A stretch of DNA of 64,000 nucleotides from Blastomyces gilchristii SLH14081 (lineage: Eukaryota > Ascomycota > Eurotiomycetes > Onygenales > Ajellomycetaceae): the NCBI RefSeq assembly GCF_000003855.2, contig NW_003101672.1, positions 1,568,134 to 1,632,133 on the forward strand. The letters run 5' to 3'. Made by a program: the position numbers and the translations under genes. Positions 25,695 through 37,521 of this stretch are shown here, one piece after another (position 1 is the first letter of the stretch; every line of letters starts with the position of its first letter). The notes below the pieces were generated by a model that saw only the letters and a list, made by a program, of their open reading frames with translations, was not told the origin of the DNA and made no database searches.

Positions 25695-27450
25695 ATGGGG
25701 TCGATAAGCAGAGAAACCTCTTTCCTGCTTGAGCGCCAGGGTTCAAGCTATCCATCTACGTCACAGGATGAGCCGCGCCCTCGTCGGATGGTTACCTTCG
25801 ATCCCATCGCTCAAAGCAGGAGCAGTACATCAAATGATACAGCCACCTCAAGGGACTTCTTGAAGCCTCCCCATACACGCAACTCCCCAATGCAGAATAG
25901 CTCTGGCGGCAGTGGCGCTCCTGTCCTAGCTGCGCCCAACAGCAAGGTCCGTCGTCGGCACAGCCAGGGAGCTATCTACAACCCGGTAGCCACGGCTCCC
26001 CCTCCAGGCCATCCTAAAATTGGCCCTCAACGAACAACTAAAAATACTCAGAAGCTTAAATTGCTTCCCAATCCCGTTACCGGTGGAGAAGACCAATTCT
26101 CAGAAGAAGAGATCCCGAGAGAAGTGTATTCGCAGATCACCCGGATTAAAGAGCCAACTGCCAGAAAACATGCAGCAAGGCTAGGTAAAGCGGATCGGGA
26201 CCGCGTCCCGCGCGTGACGGCATATTGCACTGCGAGTTCGTATACAATCGACGGCGTCGTACGGTTTCTTAAATCCCGTGCTGAAACGAGAGGCACTAAT
26301 CCAAAGCTTTTCGATGAATGTGTTTATTCGCCGTATAACTATGACTATGAGCAGAAGAAAAAACGCTCCACTTTGCTTAAGGAAGATGAACAGGAAATAC
26401 CAGCAGTCTCAGAAATTCCCAGTCAGGGACATGAGCCGCGGCGGTTTTCTGATAGTGAAATCGAGGTCGAAAGCCAGAGGATTCAGCAGCAAGAGGGGCT
26501 TATCGACTTACACGAAAACCACCACGGGCCACCAACAGACTCTTCTACCGATATATCTACCTCCCACGCTCTAGGACCTATATCCTCCGCTGACGACGCG
26601 AACGGGTCCGATTTCGATACATCAATCCATACTCCAGAAGTATTTCTTTTCGACTACGGCACTATAGTAATATGGGGCATGACACCTGCCCAAGAAACCC
26701 GCTTCCTCCGCGAGGTATCCAGATTTGCGACTGCAGTCCTCAGTAGCGAAGACACGCAGATCGAAAACTTCAATTTCTACTACACTCGCGACTACCAAGC
26801 TCGCATCTACAACGACTTCATCTCCCTACAAGATCCGCACAATTATATGACTAAGCTCGCCATCTCCCACGCCCTCTCCCAGTCCGTCAAGACGTCGCTC
26901 TTCGAGGACCTGGTTTCGGAAACCATCGCGAAGACCTCACCGCTGCCCGCACAGATTGCAGAGACGGGTAGCGTGAACCTCACGCGTAGACAGATTAATA
27001 TGCAAATTGGCGAATTGTTTATTCTACGGATTAATATACATCTGCAAGGGTCTGTTTTGGACAGCCCTGAACTTATGTGGGCGGAGCCACAGTTAGAACC
27101 CGTCTATCAGGCCGTACGTAGCTATCTGGAGATGGACCAGCGGGTGGGATTGCTAACAGAGAGGCTGGATGTGATTGCGGATCTGCTTGCGATTTTGAAG
27201 GATCAGTTGAGTCATCGGCATGGGGAGTATCTGGAGTGGATTGGTAAGTGCAAAATCATCCCCATCCATGTTGGTTTTACCTGATGAATACATTTCACCC
27301 GTCATGTTCTTTATTTTATTTTATTTTTTGATACTCAAGACTCGAAACCAACTGACATTTGTACAAAATTTAGTAATCATCCTCATCGCCGCTGAAATTG
27401 TCGTTGCGGGCATAAACATCGTAGTTGACCTGTATGCAGGAGTCGATTAG
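25695..27450 (+). CDS. RMD1-family (DUF155) membrane protein
   Basis: Exons 25695-27243 and 27374-27450 (130-nt intron) give 541 aa. After a disordered N-terminal ~170 residues comes RVTAYCTASSYTIDGVV, the start of the RMD1/DUF155 region. Further motifs are VFLFDYGTIVIWGM, FNFYYTRDYQARIYNDFISL and SHALSQSVKTSLFEDLV, all typical of the family. The C terminus ends in a hydrophobic segment (VIILIAAEIVVAGINIVVDL), supplied mostly by exon 2, as in yeast Rmd1/Rmd8 and mitochondrial RMND1. Yeast members are needed for meiotic division or are cytosolic/membrane proteins of unclear biochemistry. ATG 25695 is the first in frame that gives a non-extended N terminus. Confidence 0.87.
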
Positions 27451-29169
27451 AACAACCACACACCATGGAGAGCGAGCGGTAAATAAACCATCCCATCCCA
27501 CGACGCCTCTTAAACATCAACAATCATGATATACTTCGGCTACCCTAACCTTCCGCCCTCAAAGCCTTGTATATTTACGTGTGTCTACATTTCAAGATCC
27601 TATTTCATACGACCGTCTGTCCACGCTGTATATCTGTATTATGTATACTGTACATATCTTCACATTATTCCTAGATATCCATATCTCTCCGGTACAACGA
27701 GTTACGCAGCCTTATCTTCATTTCAATTCCAAGTTCGAATTTCCTTCTCTATTTTACTCCCTCTCACATGCACGCTACTTAGTTCTCTCACCCAGCCTCA
27801 TCAAGATCATTATGGTTGTATTTTACCGCTCTATAGGGAATGTATTATTATCTTGCCCTTCTTTTCTATTGACTTGTCCATTTGAGGTAGTATGAACACT
27901 CGTAGTTCATTTGATTAGATACGCAACTAAATAATAGAGAATAAACGATCAGATGGACACCAGACGGGGCTACGTACGTAAAACCGATTCATGAGTAAGG
28001 ATTATCGTTGGCTTCTTTTCTCTCTTTGGCCCCCCATCCCTCCACCTCTCCCAAGCTTTCATCCAGGAATGATACGGATGGGCAAAAGAAGAAGTTTGAA
28101 TATACGAACCCAACCCATTCCAGGTGCGGAAAAGCGAAGGTCTCTATGGAACGAAATACCAACAAGACAACAAACGAGCTTTATATATATATATTTCATG
28201 TTTCATTTCAGTTTTTCATTTCATCCCATCCCATTCTCATTCCATATCCCCGTTCTAAAATTTAGGGGTTTCAAGATATGACAAGCGCAGCAAGCATTCG
28301 CAAAAGGCGAGAAGAAAGAGAGAAAATACAAGGAACTACGACAGCGAACACTCAGCGCTGAAGCAAAATTTCCACGCTCATACCATGTGGGATACGCATA
28401 TTCTAACCGGACAGGGCAGAAATGAGCTATCACACATCGAGGAATCTCGCGGATGGCTGAGAGAGATAGTAACAATGCGGGTGGTATGCCACAAGTGCAT
28501 GCGGCTAGTTTGCGAGGAACAAAAATAGGATGACGGCAAAACAAAGGGGGGAAAGATTAAGCACCGAACCGCCTGCATAGGAGGGTTGAGAAGAAGGGGA
28601 AATTACAAAAAGTATTTGACAGTAGATTTGAACAGAAATGAAGGAGAAAATACCGACCCAGTGTGCGCCTAGGAGAGAAGGAAAAAATGAAAGAGTGAGA
28701 GCCAAGAGAAAGGGAATGAGGGCAGAAGAGCCAATCCTAAAGTGTGGAGGGAAAGAAACCTCACACAAAGGTTGCTTCCTGGTGAAAGAACAGCAATTTC
28801 GGATTTTTTAAAGGAAAAGGCTAGGCAGGGAGGGAATTAGATGGCTAAACAAATACGGGAGGCAAAATGGAGGGAATAAGGAATATATTTGGGGGATTAA
28901 ACTGGAAACATAGCATATTACCGGTGACGAATGTGCCGTGTGGGAATAATACATGGCCCCGTCTAAAGGACGAAAAGTGCTGGAAGATAAACGACGAGAC
29001 GGACAGGGGGGATGCGAGGCCGGGGAGACGGTTGAATGACAGGTTGTATATCATAGACCCCTTTGGAGGCCAGGAATCAACGCCCATCAAAATAAAAGAA
29101 AGCGGACAAAGTAAATGGTGGCTTCGTTCCTCCCTCTGTTTTCATCCCCTTCTTTAGTTACGTATTATA
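27451..29169. other. Convergent intergenic region, 1.7 kb
   Basis: Between RMD1-like (+) and the INO80-subunit gene (-). AT-rich, with TA dinucleotide runs (28179-28191) and purine-rich tracts (28305-28330, 28670-28720). Several short open frames exist, but none shows recognisable protein character. I see no gene. Confidence 0.55.
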
Positions 29170-30355
29170 TTATTGCAAGCCATCCCTACTCTCGCGCCGG
29201 TCTCCGTACTGCCTTTTCGTCGCTGGGTCTAACGATTCCCAATGCTCCGCAAGTGCACGATCGACATCAGCAGGCGTAATATTCGTCTCGGGACCGTACG
29301 CGTCAACCAGGTCATGGATGACCTTGTCCCGTGTACGGTTGGTGAAGTCCTCAAAGGCAGATATATATCGCTGATTGGCGTGTTGAGGCTCCTGGATTAC
29401 GGCTGCCGTAGGGCCTTGGGCTTGGACAAAATTGTTGCCGCTGCCGCAATGGTGTCGGTGGTGGTGGCTATTGTTGTGATTGGTGGGAGATTGGGCGAGA
29501 GGGGGCTGGCGGTTATAATGATGGTCTATTGCTGAAGAGGAAGATATGGGAACGGGTGGTGGGTTATAGTGTTTTATACGGCTGTCGAGGTCGTGGGTGG
29601 TAGGTGGGGAACGGCGTCTAGTAGCTGGCAGGAGAGGTGGGAGTGTGGTGGAGGTGTTCATGTTCAGGTTCATGAGGTCGATGTCTTTGTCTGGCGTGTC
29701 GAGGTTGGCAGTGAAGTCGTCGGCGCGGCGGCTACGTTTCACTCGAAGAGGGCGTTCCTGGGGCTATATATAGGAAGAAGGATAATAGAGAGATAATGTT
29801 AGCAAAAAAGGTCCCAGCAGAACAAAGCGCAATGCAACGAACGAGCCAGAGCGGGGAGCTTCGGAGGCAGCGTACAGTTGGCGGATGCCCCTCGGAGCTC
29901 CCTTCAGTGCCATCATCCATGTAATCAATTCCGTAAGACGCACGCTTGACACCCACGGAAGAAGAGCCTTCCCCCGCTCCTCCCGCTCCTCGTCCGCGAT
30001 TCGCATGCGCCGCGGGCGTGTAATGAGGATCCATCTCCTTCAACAACGCCACAGTACGCGCGCGCAACTCCGTACTAATCCCCTGTTCCTCAGCCATGCC
30101 CGTCAACACCGCCAGGCGCTCGAGAAGCATACAGGACTCTAGTCGCATTTTCTGTATGTAGCGGTGACCCTGAGCGTTGCGGATTCGCATTGCGTCGTTG
30201 GCGGCTTCGACTTCGTTCAGGCGTTTTTTCAGCTCGATACATTTGCGTTTGTAGGCCGCTTCTATGCTAGGTGGATTTGGCGGGGCGGGGGCATTATTAT
30301 GGGTGTGGTTGTTGTGGTGGGTAGAGCCCTTTGGAGGGCCCTCGTGGCTATCCAT
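29170..30355 (-). CDS. Probable INO80 chromatin-remodelling subunit (INO80F/TFPT- and Nht1-like)
   Basis: Exons 30355-29876 and 29763-29170 (112-nt intron, phase 0) give 357 aa. Residues about 30-90 (EAAYKRKCIELKKRLNEVE ... HRYIQKMRLESCMLLERL) form a charged coiled coil like the TFPT/INO80F and Iec3-type subunits. After a Pro/His/Asn-rich middle, the C terminus (about 290-350: AFEDFTNRTRDKVIHDLVD ... RALAEHWESLDPATKRQY) has HMG-box-like spacing of helix 2 and 3 residues, as in fission-yeast Nht1, an INO80 HMG protein. A possible 5' UTR intron lies at about 30453-30380 (GTAAAT ... CTAAC ... AAAG). The acceptor at 29764 could instead be six bases further in (CCCCAG). Function is inferred from family resemblance only. 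Confidence 0.6.
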
Positions 30356-31920
30356 GGCAGGTGTCGTTCGTCTCTTGCACTTTGCAGAGAGATAGACAAG
30401 ATTTTAGTTAGATAATGCCTCATGCAGTCAAATAATCGAAACTTTAGATTTACCTGGGCTCCTCAGCGTGCCTCTCACCCGCCTTGGCTGCTCGTGGAAT
30501 TCTGTTTTCGTGCCCGTGCCAGAGTGCAAGGAACAGGGCGCCAGTTGCCGTAAGACGGGTGTAGATTTGTGGCAGGTCAACGTTCCGGATGGATGTCCAC
30601 GGGAATTGAAGGGGCATACACAAGCACGAGTTGGCAAAATAACGCAAACTGGATGCCGATAAAGGGTGTGGAAACGGGTTTGAATTGAAGTCTGGCTTTG
30701 AGAGTCGTTACTCAGGCGCCGCTTGGTTCGCTTATGGCGTGTTCTCGAGATTCTAAGCGTTCTGCCGCGAGGATTGCACTACCAAGCTAGTTAGCGTATC
30801 GGCTGTATTAATATTACTCCGAAGGCGGTGATAGACGTGGCTGGCAGATACGAAACAAGAAAAGATGCTACCTATATATATATATAATCCCTCTCAACCA
30901 AGAGAGAGCATTACAATATCGGGGGGTTTTTCTTATTTAGTTTCATACGCAAAAACCCAATATATACTTCTCCAAGTAGAAACAACAAGTGTCAAGACGT
31001 AATCACCGCTTAGGAAACCACACCAACCCAATCATCAGTAAATATGAGAAACAGAAAAAAAAAAGGAAATCAACATATGCAAATCGTTAAGACTCAGCAT
31101 AACCATACATGAACCGTGACGGGAACAAAAGAAACAAGACCAGAAATAAGATACTGTTTACAAACGCGGCTCACTGATGCAAGATGACAAGATAAAGAGT
31201 GCATCAGAAAGCCAAAAATTAGACGCCAAGAAGTATAGAAATACGACGAAAAACCCGACTAGCTCGCTGCTCAAGCGATTTGTGCTAAATAGGATATCTT
31301 GATCGCACGCTTCCAGGTATATAGATATGACTTAAGCAAAATGGAAAGGGAAAGGAAAAGAAGGAAAAAGGGCAATGACAAGGCCTTGATGATAGGCAGA
31401 GATAATGAAAACGAGAGAAAAAATGGTAGAATGTCGTCAATCATAACTAGTATGTAAATCGGTCCCAAAATGACCTTTCTCTATCTAGCGTCGTAAAAGA
31501 TATGATCAAAGTTTGTCGGAAATCGTTCATTTTTCGTGTTTCAATGAAATTTCACGATTCAGGCTTCTTTTTTTCTCGGTGTTTTCGTCGTCTTGGTTGG
31601 TAATTTTATAGGACTCCGGGAATCCCGATAGCGTCGTTGGTTGGGATTTCTGATCTGAGGGTCACCACGACCGCGGGCGGGTGGGTTTAGGGGGGAAATA
31701 TTCGTGTAGGAACCAAGGAAATGACATCACAGTCCACAGACACCCTTGGAAAATTTTAACCCGTGTTCGAGAGGTCGAGGGGGCTAAAGCGAAACACTGT
31801 CCCTTCATTTTTGTCATGTGCGGTTGCTTTCGTTTTACCTTGTTGAACTACAGCAACAATAATAATAATAATGGACATAGAAATTCTCTTCAAAACAACA
31901 TCAAGAACGGAATTGCTGTT
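30356..31920. other. Intergenic region, 1.57 kb
   Basis: Between the histidine kinase stop and the INO80-subunit start, both on the minus strand. It should hold the kinase 3' UTR and the promoter and leader of the INO80-subunit gene. A TA repeat lies at 30874-30887 and trinucleotide AAT repeats at 31858-31871. No gene seen. Confidence 0.5.
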
Positions 31921-33963
31921 TCATTTCAGGACCAGTAACAAGTTCTTCACCAGGAGGTTCCTATTTACTGGTTTAGCGATGTATCCGTCCATCCCCTTTG
32001 ACAAATATGATTCCGCATCACCCTTTAGGGCATTCGCTGTCATCGCGATGATAGGGACATCAAGTTTCAACGTGTTCCGTATCTCCATGGTGGTTTTCAC
32101 GCCATCAAGGACGGGCATGTTGATATCCATCAAAACGGCGTGGTAGGAAAACGGTTTCGCCCGCAGCAGTTTTAACGCTTGGGCACCATCATAAGCAGCG
32201 TCGATTCTCTCAAAGCCCAAGTTGTTCAATAACTTCAGCATAACGGCTTGGCTTATCCTGTTGTCCTCGACCAACATAAGTTGCTTACCGGAAGCAATGG
32301 TTCTGAGCTCCTCAATCGGCTCCACCGTGGCCGGAGAGCATTCTTCCGAATCACTCGAACTGGACGCCATGCTCACTTTCCCTAATCGCACGTAAAACCA
32401 AAAGATGGAACCCCGTCCGCTTTTGTTGGGATGATATCCGATTGAGCCTCCCATAAGGTCAACTAGATTTCTGCAGATCGCTAGTCCGAGGCCGGTTCCT
32501 TGGTAATGCTCGCCGGTTTCGCTGAGAGACTGAGCAAAAGGGTCGAAAAGATGTTTCGCAGTGGCAGAAAGCACCCCAATTCCCGTATCGATAACTTCAG
32601 TATAAATATGGAGGGCTGATCCCTTGTCATCCTTTAGGACAGCCGTGACGTGGATCGACCCGGATTCGGTAAACTTGGCCGCGTTCACAAGTAAGTTCTG
32701 GAGTATCTGTTGATACCGCGTAGGGTCACCTTTGCAGAATTCTGGTATATCCTCGGCTATTTCGGACGTCAGCGTCACCCCAGGCTTTAACAAGTTCCTG
32801 CACTGTTGGAGCGAAACATTTTGGATTTCTCGTACGTTCAACAGGTCTGAATTGAGGGAGAATGTTCCAGAGGAGAGCTTGGAATAGTCAAGAACATCGT
32901 TGATGACACGCAGGAGGATGGATCCTGAACGCTCTACTATCTCAGCAAATTCGCATTGCTTAGTAGTCAACCCAGTGTCTTTAAGCAAGGTCAGGGCAGA
33001 GAGCATTCCGTGCATCGGGGTGCGGATTTCGTGGCTCATATGAGCCAAAAACTCGGACTTGAGCTTGGCGGATTCTTCGTAGGCGGCGATCAAGCGGTCC
33101 TCCGTTTCCTTCCTATCTGTTATATCGCGCGTGATTTTACTGAAGCCGATCAAGACGTTGAAGCGGTAGACGGGGCTGATGACAACGTTGGCAAAGAATT
33201 TGGAGCCGTCTTTGCGAACACGCCAACCCTCATCCTCTAGCTTGCCATCCAATATGCATTTGGCAAGCTCTTTGCGTGGCTTGTCTTTCATACGGTCCTC
33301 CGCAGAGTAAAATACTGAAAAATGCTGCCCGATAATTTCCTCTGTAGTGTAACCCTTGAGGGCCGAAGCTCCTCCATTCCAGGTAGCCACAATCCCTTCA
33401 GGTGTCAACATGAAGATCGCAACATGCTTAACGCTGTCGATCAGCTGCTTGTAGACATCTGGCGAGTCGAGAGACGGGTTGACGCCATCGCCCGCGCTGT
33501 GTAGCTTTGTAATATCGCAGCTCTCCAGCGTAACATAGATGAGGGAGTCGTTTTCAAAGACAGGTGAGATTCGCAAATTGCAGTAGTAAGCGTGCGAGTC
33601 CACTTCAATGCTATCAATTTTGCAGGCGCTCTTGAGCAAGATCGCCTTGTCGATTCCTCTTCGAAGTTCATCGGTGCTGGTCACGGGGATTTTGGAGGGG
33701 TGGAGGTCATACACGCTGGCGCCGATGCACTCATCGCGGGGGAGCCCACAAAAGTCAAGTTGGCTGCGAGATATCTCGACGATATTGAAGGAAGGGTCCA
33801 AAACAATAGTCGGAACTGGCGATAAGGAGATAATTCTGTCCATTATACTTGGACAAGAGGGCGGGCACTGGGGAACGACATCGGATGATGCAACCGATAC
33901 AACCTTTGAGCGGATTGCAAGGGCGGATTTGAGCTCAAGAGTAGGTGGGTTATCGGACTTCAT
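31921..33963 (-). CDS. Hybrid histidine kinase, TcsA/Fos-1 type (PAS-PAS-HisKA-HATPase-REC)
   Basis: 680 aa, no intron; the start is the first ATG in the frame. Domains in order: a PAS domain at about 40-150; a second PAS/PAC at about 185-290 (GIVATWNGGASALKGYTTEEI ... ITRDITDRK); HisKA with the H-box HMSHEIRTPMHG (phospho-acceptor His near 311); HATPase with N-box NLLVNAAKFT, G1 VIDTGIGV, F-box FDPFAQS and G2 GTGLGLAI; and a C-terminal receiver with LVEDN, phospho-acceptor Asp in MDINMPVLDG (near 613) and AKPVN lysine. There is no transmembrane segment, so it is a cytosolic sensor. Length and domain order match Aspergillus TcsA/Fos-1, which affect sporulation and cell-wall or virulence traits (established). 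It should feed phosphate to Ypd1 and then Ssk1/Skn7. Confidence 0.92.
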   Translation of the reverse strand: MKSDNPPTLELKSALAIRSKVVSVASSDVVPQCPPSCPSIMDRIISLSPVPTIVLDPSFNIVEISRSQLDFCGLPRDECIGASVYDLHPSKIPVTSTDELRRGIDKAILLKSACKIDSIEVDSHAYYCNLRISPVFENDSLIYVTLESCDITKLHSAGDGVNPSLDSPDVYKQLIDSVKHVAIFMLTPEGIVATWNGGASALKGYTTEEIIGQHFSVFYSAEDRMKDKPRKELAKCILDGKLEDEGWRVRKDGSKFFANVVISPVYRFNVLIGFSKITRDITDRKETEDRLIAAYEESAKLKSEFLAHMSHEIRTPMHGMLSALTLLKDTGLTTKQCEFAEIVERSGSILLRVINDVLDYSKLSSGTFSLNSDLLNVREIQNVSLQQCRNLLKPGVTLTSEIAEDIPEFCKGDPTRYQQILQNLLVNAAKFTESGSIHVTAVLKDDKGSALHIYTEVIDTGIGVLSATAKHLFDPFAQSLSETGEHYQGTGLGLAICRNLVDLMGGSIGYHPNKSGRGSIFWFYVRLGKVSMASSSSDSEECSPATVEPIEELRTIASGKQLMLVEDNRISQAVMLKLLNNLGFERIDAAYDGAQALKLLRAKPFSYHAVLMDINMPVLDGVKTTMEIRNTLKLDVPIIAMTANALKGDAESYLSKGMDGYIAKPVNRNLLVKNLLLVLK

Positions 33964-36900
33964 GTCCAATTATAGCGGATACGTACTATTCATTCTTGGT
34001 CAAAGTGAGGCGCCAATGAAGGGAAAAATAAGGAAATCAATGGAAAGGGACAACAGCAGCAGGTAGCTAGAGATATAGAGTAAGTAAAGTGGCGACGATT
34101 AAGAAACAAATCCCACCCGCTCGCTCTCTCCGTATGAGCTTCGGGGCTTGTATTCCTTCGTCTTGGTGAAGAGTGAATCGACCCACGGCTTATTCATTCC
34201 TCAGTGCTCACTGCCTAACGTTCCAGACCAGGTGGATTTTCTTGGGCCAGTAGTACGTTACTGTGTCGCCCATCAGCCAGCCCAGGCTTGTTGTTCATTT
34301 AATTTCCCTGTAGCTTCAGAGCCCCTCGCCACCCACAGTGCCCATGGCCGAAGCGTTGGAATTGCTTGCGAGTCTCGGCTTCACTACTCGAGCAGGCCGG
34401 CAAATCCACGCCAACCTCGTGGATGGTCAAATGTTTGATATTATAGAGGGGTTGCTTGCTAGCAGCTTAACGTCAAACGTCGTTGGATGCAGGTTCTTAG
34501 TTAACTAGAGGTTTGATCTCGTCGTCTAGAAGCGGCTCGGGCCCGGCGGCTGCTTAGCTCAGCAGCTACACACCCCTTCTGCACTGACCATCTTTGACCT
34601 GTGTATATATAACTGCTTAACTTCTACTAGTTATGTTATCTTACGTAGCTGACAGCCCCCGAGGTATGTTCCATACCCCCAGAAGGACCTCGCTGCCCGT
34701 GCAGAATAGGTTATTATTACTACTGTCGCGATTTACCTTCAGTCGATGAGCCAAGATCCGGATGTCCAAAACGCTGGAGCGCAGATTCCCGGAGGACATA
34801 CATTACTGTCCAGCTCATCCTCACGTCTCCACCCAGCTTCTCACATGGCATTCCCGACAAAAAAACGGGTAAAACAAATAAAAAAGAGTAGCTTAGGACA
34901 AGGAAATCTCGGTTCAAAAACGTCCCGAGCTCTTTTCGTGTACCAGGTGGGCGGCTCTACCAACGGGGGTTAAAAGCCTGACTCTCAGATTTTCTCCAGG
35001 CGGCGAAAATTCCGCCTCCCGCAGTCCCGGCCGCTCCAAGCCCCCCAAATCAAACTATTACTATTTCCCGACCTCGGTCCTTTTCGGGAGCTTTATTGTT
35101 GCCCGAAGCCAGCAACTCTTGTTACGGTGGGTCAGTCATGCGATTCCTTTTCAAATTCGCATTTCGATGTCCGATCCACGCCAAGAACCTGTCATTTTGC
35201 AGACGCAGCGTAACGATACCACGGATGCATCCATGCTGAAATACTTCGAAGGCGGTTCAAAACAAAGCCCGTGATAAAGGATTATCTTGGAAGTGCTAGT
35301 AATCTCTGGCACATTTTGTCCTTACCGCCTATCGAGCGGTTAGTGTCCAATATATTTGGCCCTTGTCGTGAAGAGAACCCACCCTCCCCGAGCTTCATAT
35401 ATGGATCAGGCAGCTAGATAGGATCAAAACAAGCTTGGGATAAGCCAGTATAAGCATCAACAAGAAACGGCAAAACTAGGGAAGACACGAAGGAGGAAGG
35501 CGAAATTACGGGGAGATAAAAAGAGGAGGAACTGGCCCAGCAACATGACTAGTACCACTCTTCTTTCCGCAATCCGTCCTATTCAGGCTCCTCTTAAGTT
35601 TTTTTTTAAAAAAAAGGTTTTCCTGACCACCTAATTCTAACCTACTTAAGTTCCCTCCCCATTGCAGCCAAAAATTTCTGCAATCGATGAATGGTTTTCC
35701 ACCCCACTCCTTTAGCCACGAGAGTCTCGCTACTTGGATTACCCGAGCTCGTGGCCTTGTACTACAAATATGTAGTAATAACGGCTTAGATAGTGGCTTA
35801 TCTCCCAAGACCCGATTCTCGTCTCTAATTGGGGTGCACGCACCTACTGCAAATTATGGCTATCCCTAATCAGTATAGCATTCGCAGGGTTTTCTTACCT
35901 GCAATCTCTACCTGGGCGAATAGGAGCGCACGGCAATGAATCACAGTAAAATTTTAACGAGCTCGTCGCGCTCTTGTCCAGGGAAGGAATGGGGTCTCTC
36001 CTGTCCTTACTGACGGTGTTGACTCTGCTCGAAATCATCTTGTCAAGACGGTCAACTCAACCACCCCCACGGCTCCAAAATATCATCTCCCAAAACCATT
36101 ATCTGCGCTAGAAGCTGGTGAGGATCATGCGTAATTTAATGGCGATGACCTGGCCACTTAGCATCTTTAAAGTTCCCAGCGCGTTGTTCCCTCATGGTTT
36201 TAAGGGGTTTTTTATGAGAACCGATGACATATCCGACACAATCGTCGTGCCTTATCAAGGCAATAGGAAAGCTGAATTAGAGGCTTCCAGCCAATGAGCA
36301 GTCATAAATTGGGATGGCAGAAAATTACACTCATTGTGTCGTCGCCTCCAGACGAGGAGATAATAAGAGCCTGTGGAAATGAAGACCGTGTCTCCAGCTA
36401 TTTATTCAACTCCATTCCCAACATGTTCTGCCCGACATCTCGAGTCAGACAATACGACCCACCAATCATTTAGCCTCCCTCACTTCTTTAGCAAACTCTA
36501 CCGTTGTTCGCAACCATGACATCATAAACCAACAGACGCTAGAAAGCTTGGCCAATGTGGAGATCATTCTTGGCAATGCTCTGTACTGTACTTCACAGAG
36601 ACCGCATGCCTCGCTCTGTGCGAGTCAGTTAACGTATTTCACCCCTTTTTGAGACACACGACATGTTGAGACGCTTTGTACCATCATCCTAAATCTTTGA
36701 ATCAAAATGTACTCTCTCATACTAAATTAGTGTGATGGTACAAAGCGTCTCATAATGTGGTGCGGCTCAAAAAATGGAGAAAGTCGCTACACCTAACTAC
36801 GGGGAACCCTGCAAAGTGGTAGTTACCTGAGTCTCTTCCAATGTGTCTCCCCATCGGGCAGCATTCTGCAAAATCCTCGCCTGAGGGGCTATTGCTGGTT

Positions 36901-37521
36901 GGTGGGAACTGCTTGAAAGTGGTGGTGGGCAAGCATATATTAATTTTGATACTACTACTCCAGCTATCATTGGATTTTGCTTTAACTCAAATCATAATTT
37001 TTATATTTGTCTTCTTTTTTCATTGAACAACTTAAACTAACCCTACGCTAGGCCTTGGGAAGTATATGCGTTTTTTGCGTTCATCAAATCCAGACTAACC
37101 CACGCCTTTCCAACGTCTTATTTTCCCTTCACCCCTTTCGCTCTCATTATATTATACTCCTGCTTTCACCAACCCCCTCCCTCGCCCGGGGGCACCCCCG
37201 CGAACCTCTTCTATTCTTTACCTGAGAACAGAAAAATCATTGAAATTCCTGTGCATATATCTATATCTATCTCTATATAGAAAAAGAAACACAATAGCCA
37301 TCACCACTAAACTACTAATCCTCTGTTCGCCTGTCAATGTGCCCCCCTTGTATTTCCATTTACTCCTCCGAGAAATAACAAAAACAAATATACATATGCA
37401 TATATGAATATATGAAGCTTCGCCATGCTGCACGCGATTTCCGACCAACCCAATGCCAATGCCATCGCCATTATATGTGATATCAATATTTATTAGGTCC
37501 CAAGAGTCACCAAATCAACAA
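33964..37521. other. Gene-poor region, 3.56 kb, upstream of the histidine kinase
   Basis: The largest gap in the window. I found no coding frame longer than ~100 codons with recognisable character, no tRNA and no transposase remnant. It contains the MITE-like inverted repeat at 36646-36773, a T9A8 palindrome near 35599-35615, and a C/T-rich stretch at 37100-37200. It may be a long promoter, degenerate transposon sequence or an unrecognised ncRNA region. Confidence 0.55.
36646..36773. mobile_element. MITE-like inverted-repeat element
   Basis: Arms 36646-36686 and 36733-36773 are inverted copies of 41 nt matching at 36 of 41 positions. The inner 20 nt (36667-36686 against 36733-36752) are perfect. 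The outer ends read TTTTTGAG/CTCAAAAA, and weaker complementarity continues about 10 nt outward. A 46-nt non-coding centre separates the arms. Size and structure suit a miniature inverted-repeat element or a strong hairpin. I could not find a clear target-site duplication. No coding capacity. Confidence 0.6.

Noticed and set aside
28221..28768. Two overlapping minus-strand frames of 87-107 codons in the RMD1/INO80-subunit gap
   Set aside because: Low-complexity Ser/Leu/Phe composition from purine-rich DNA, with no motif; better seen as 3' UTR sequence.
35599..35615. T9A8 palindrome considered as a terminator or transposon end
   Set aside because: A simple homopolymer junction, common by chance in AT-rich intergenic DNA.
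34148..35808. Short frames (65-100 codons) in the large gap upstream of the histidine kinase
   Set aside because: No conserved motif, no credible splice-linked partner and no codon pattern like the neighbours.
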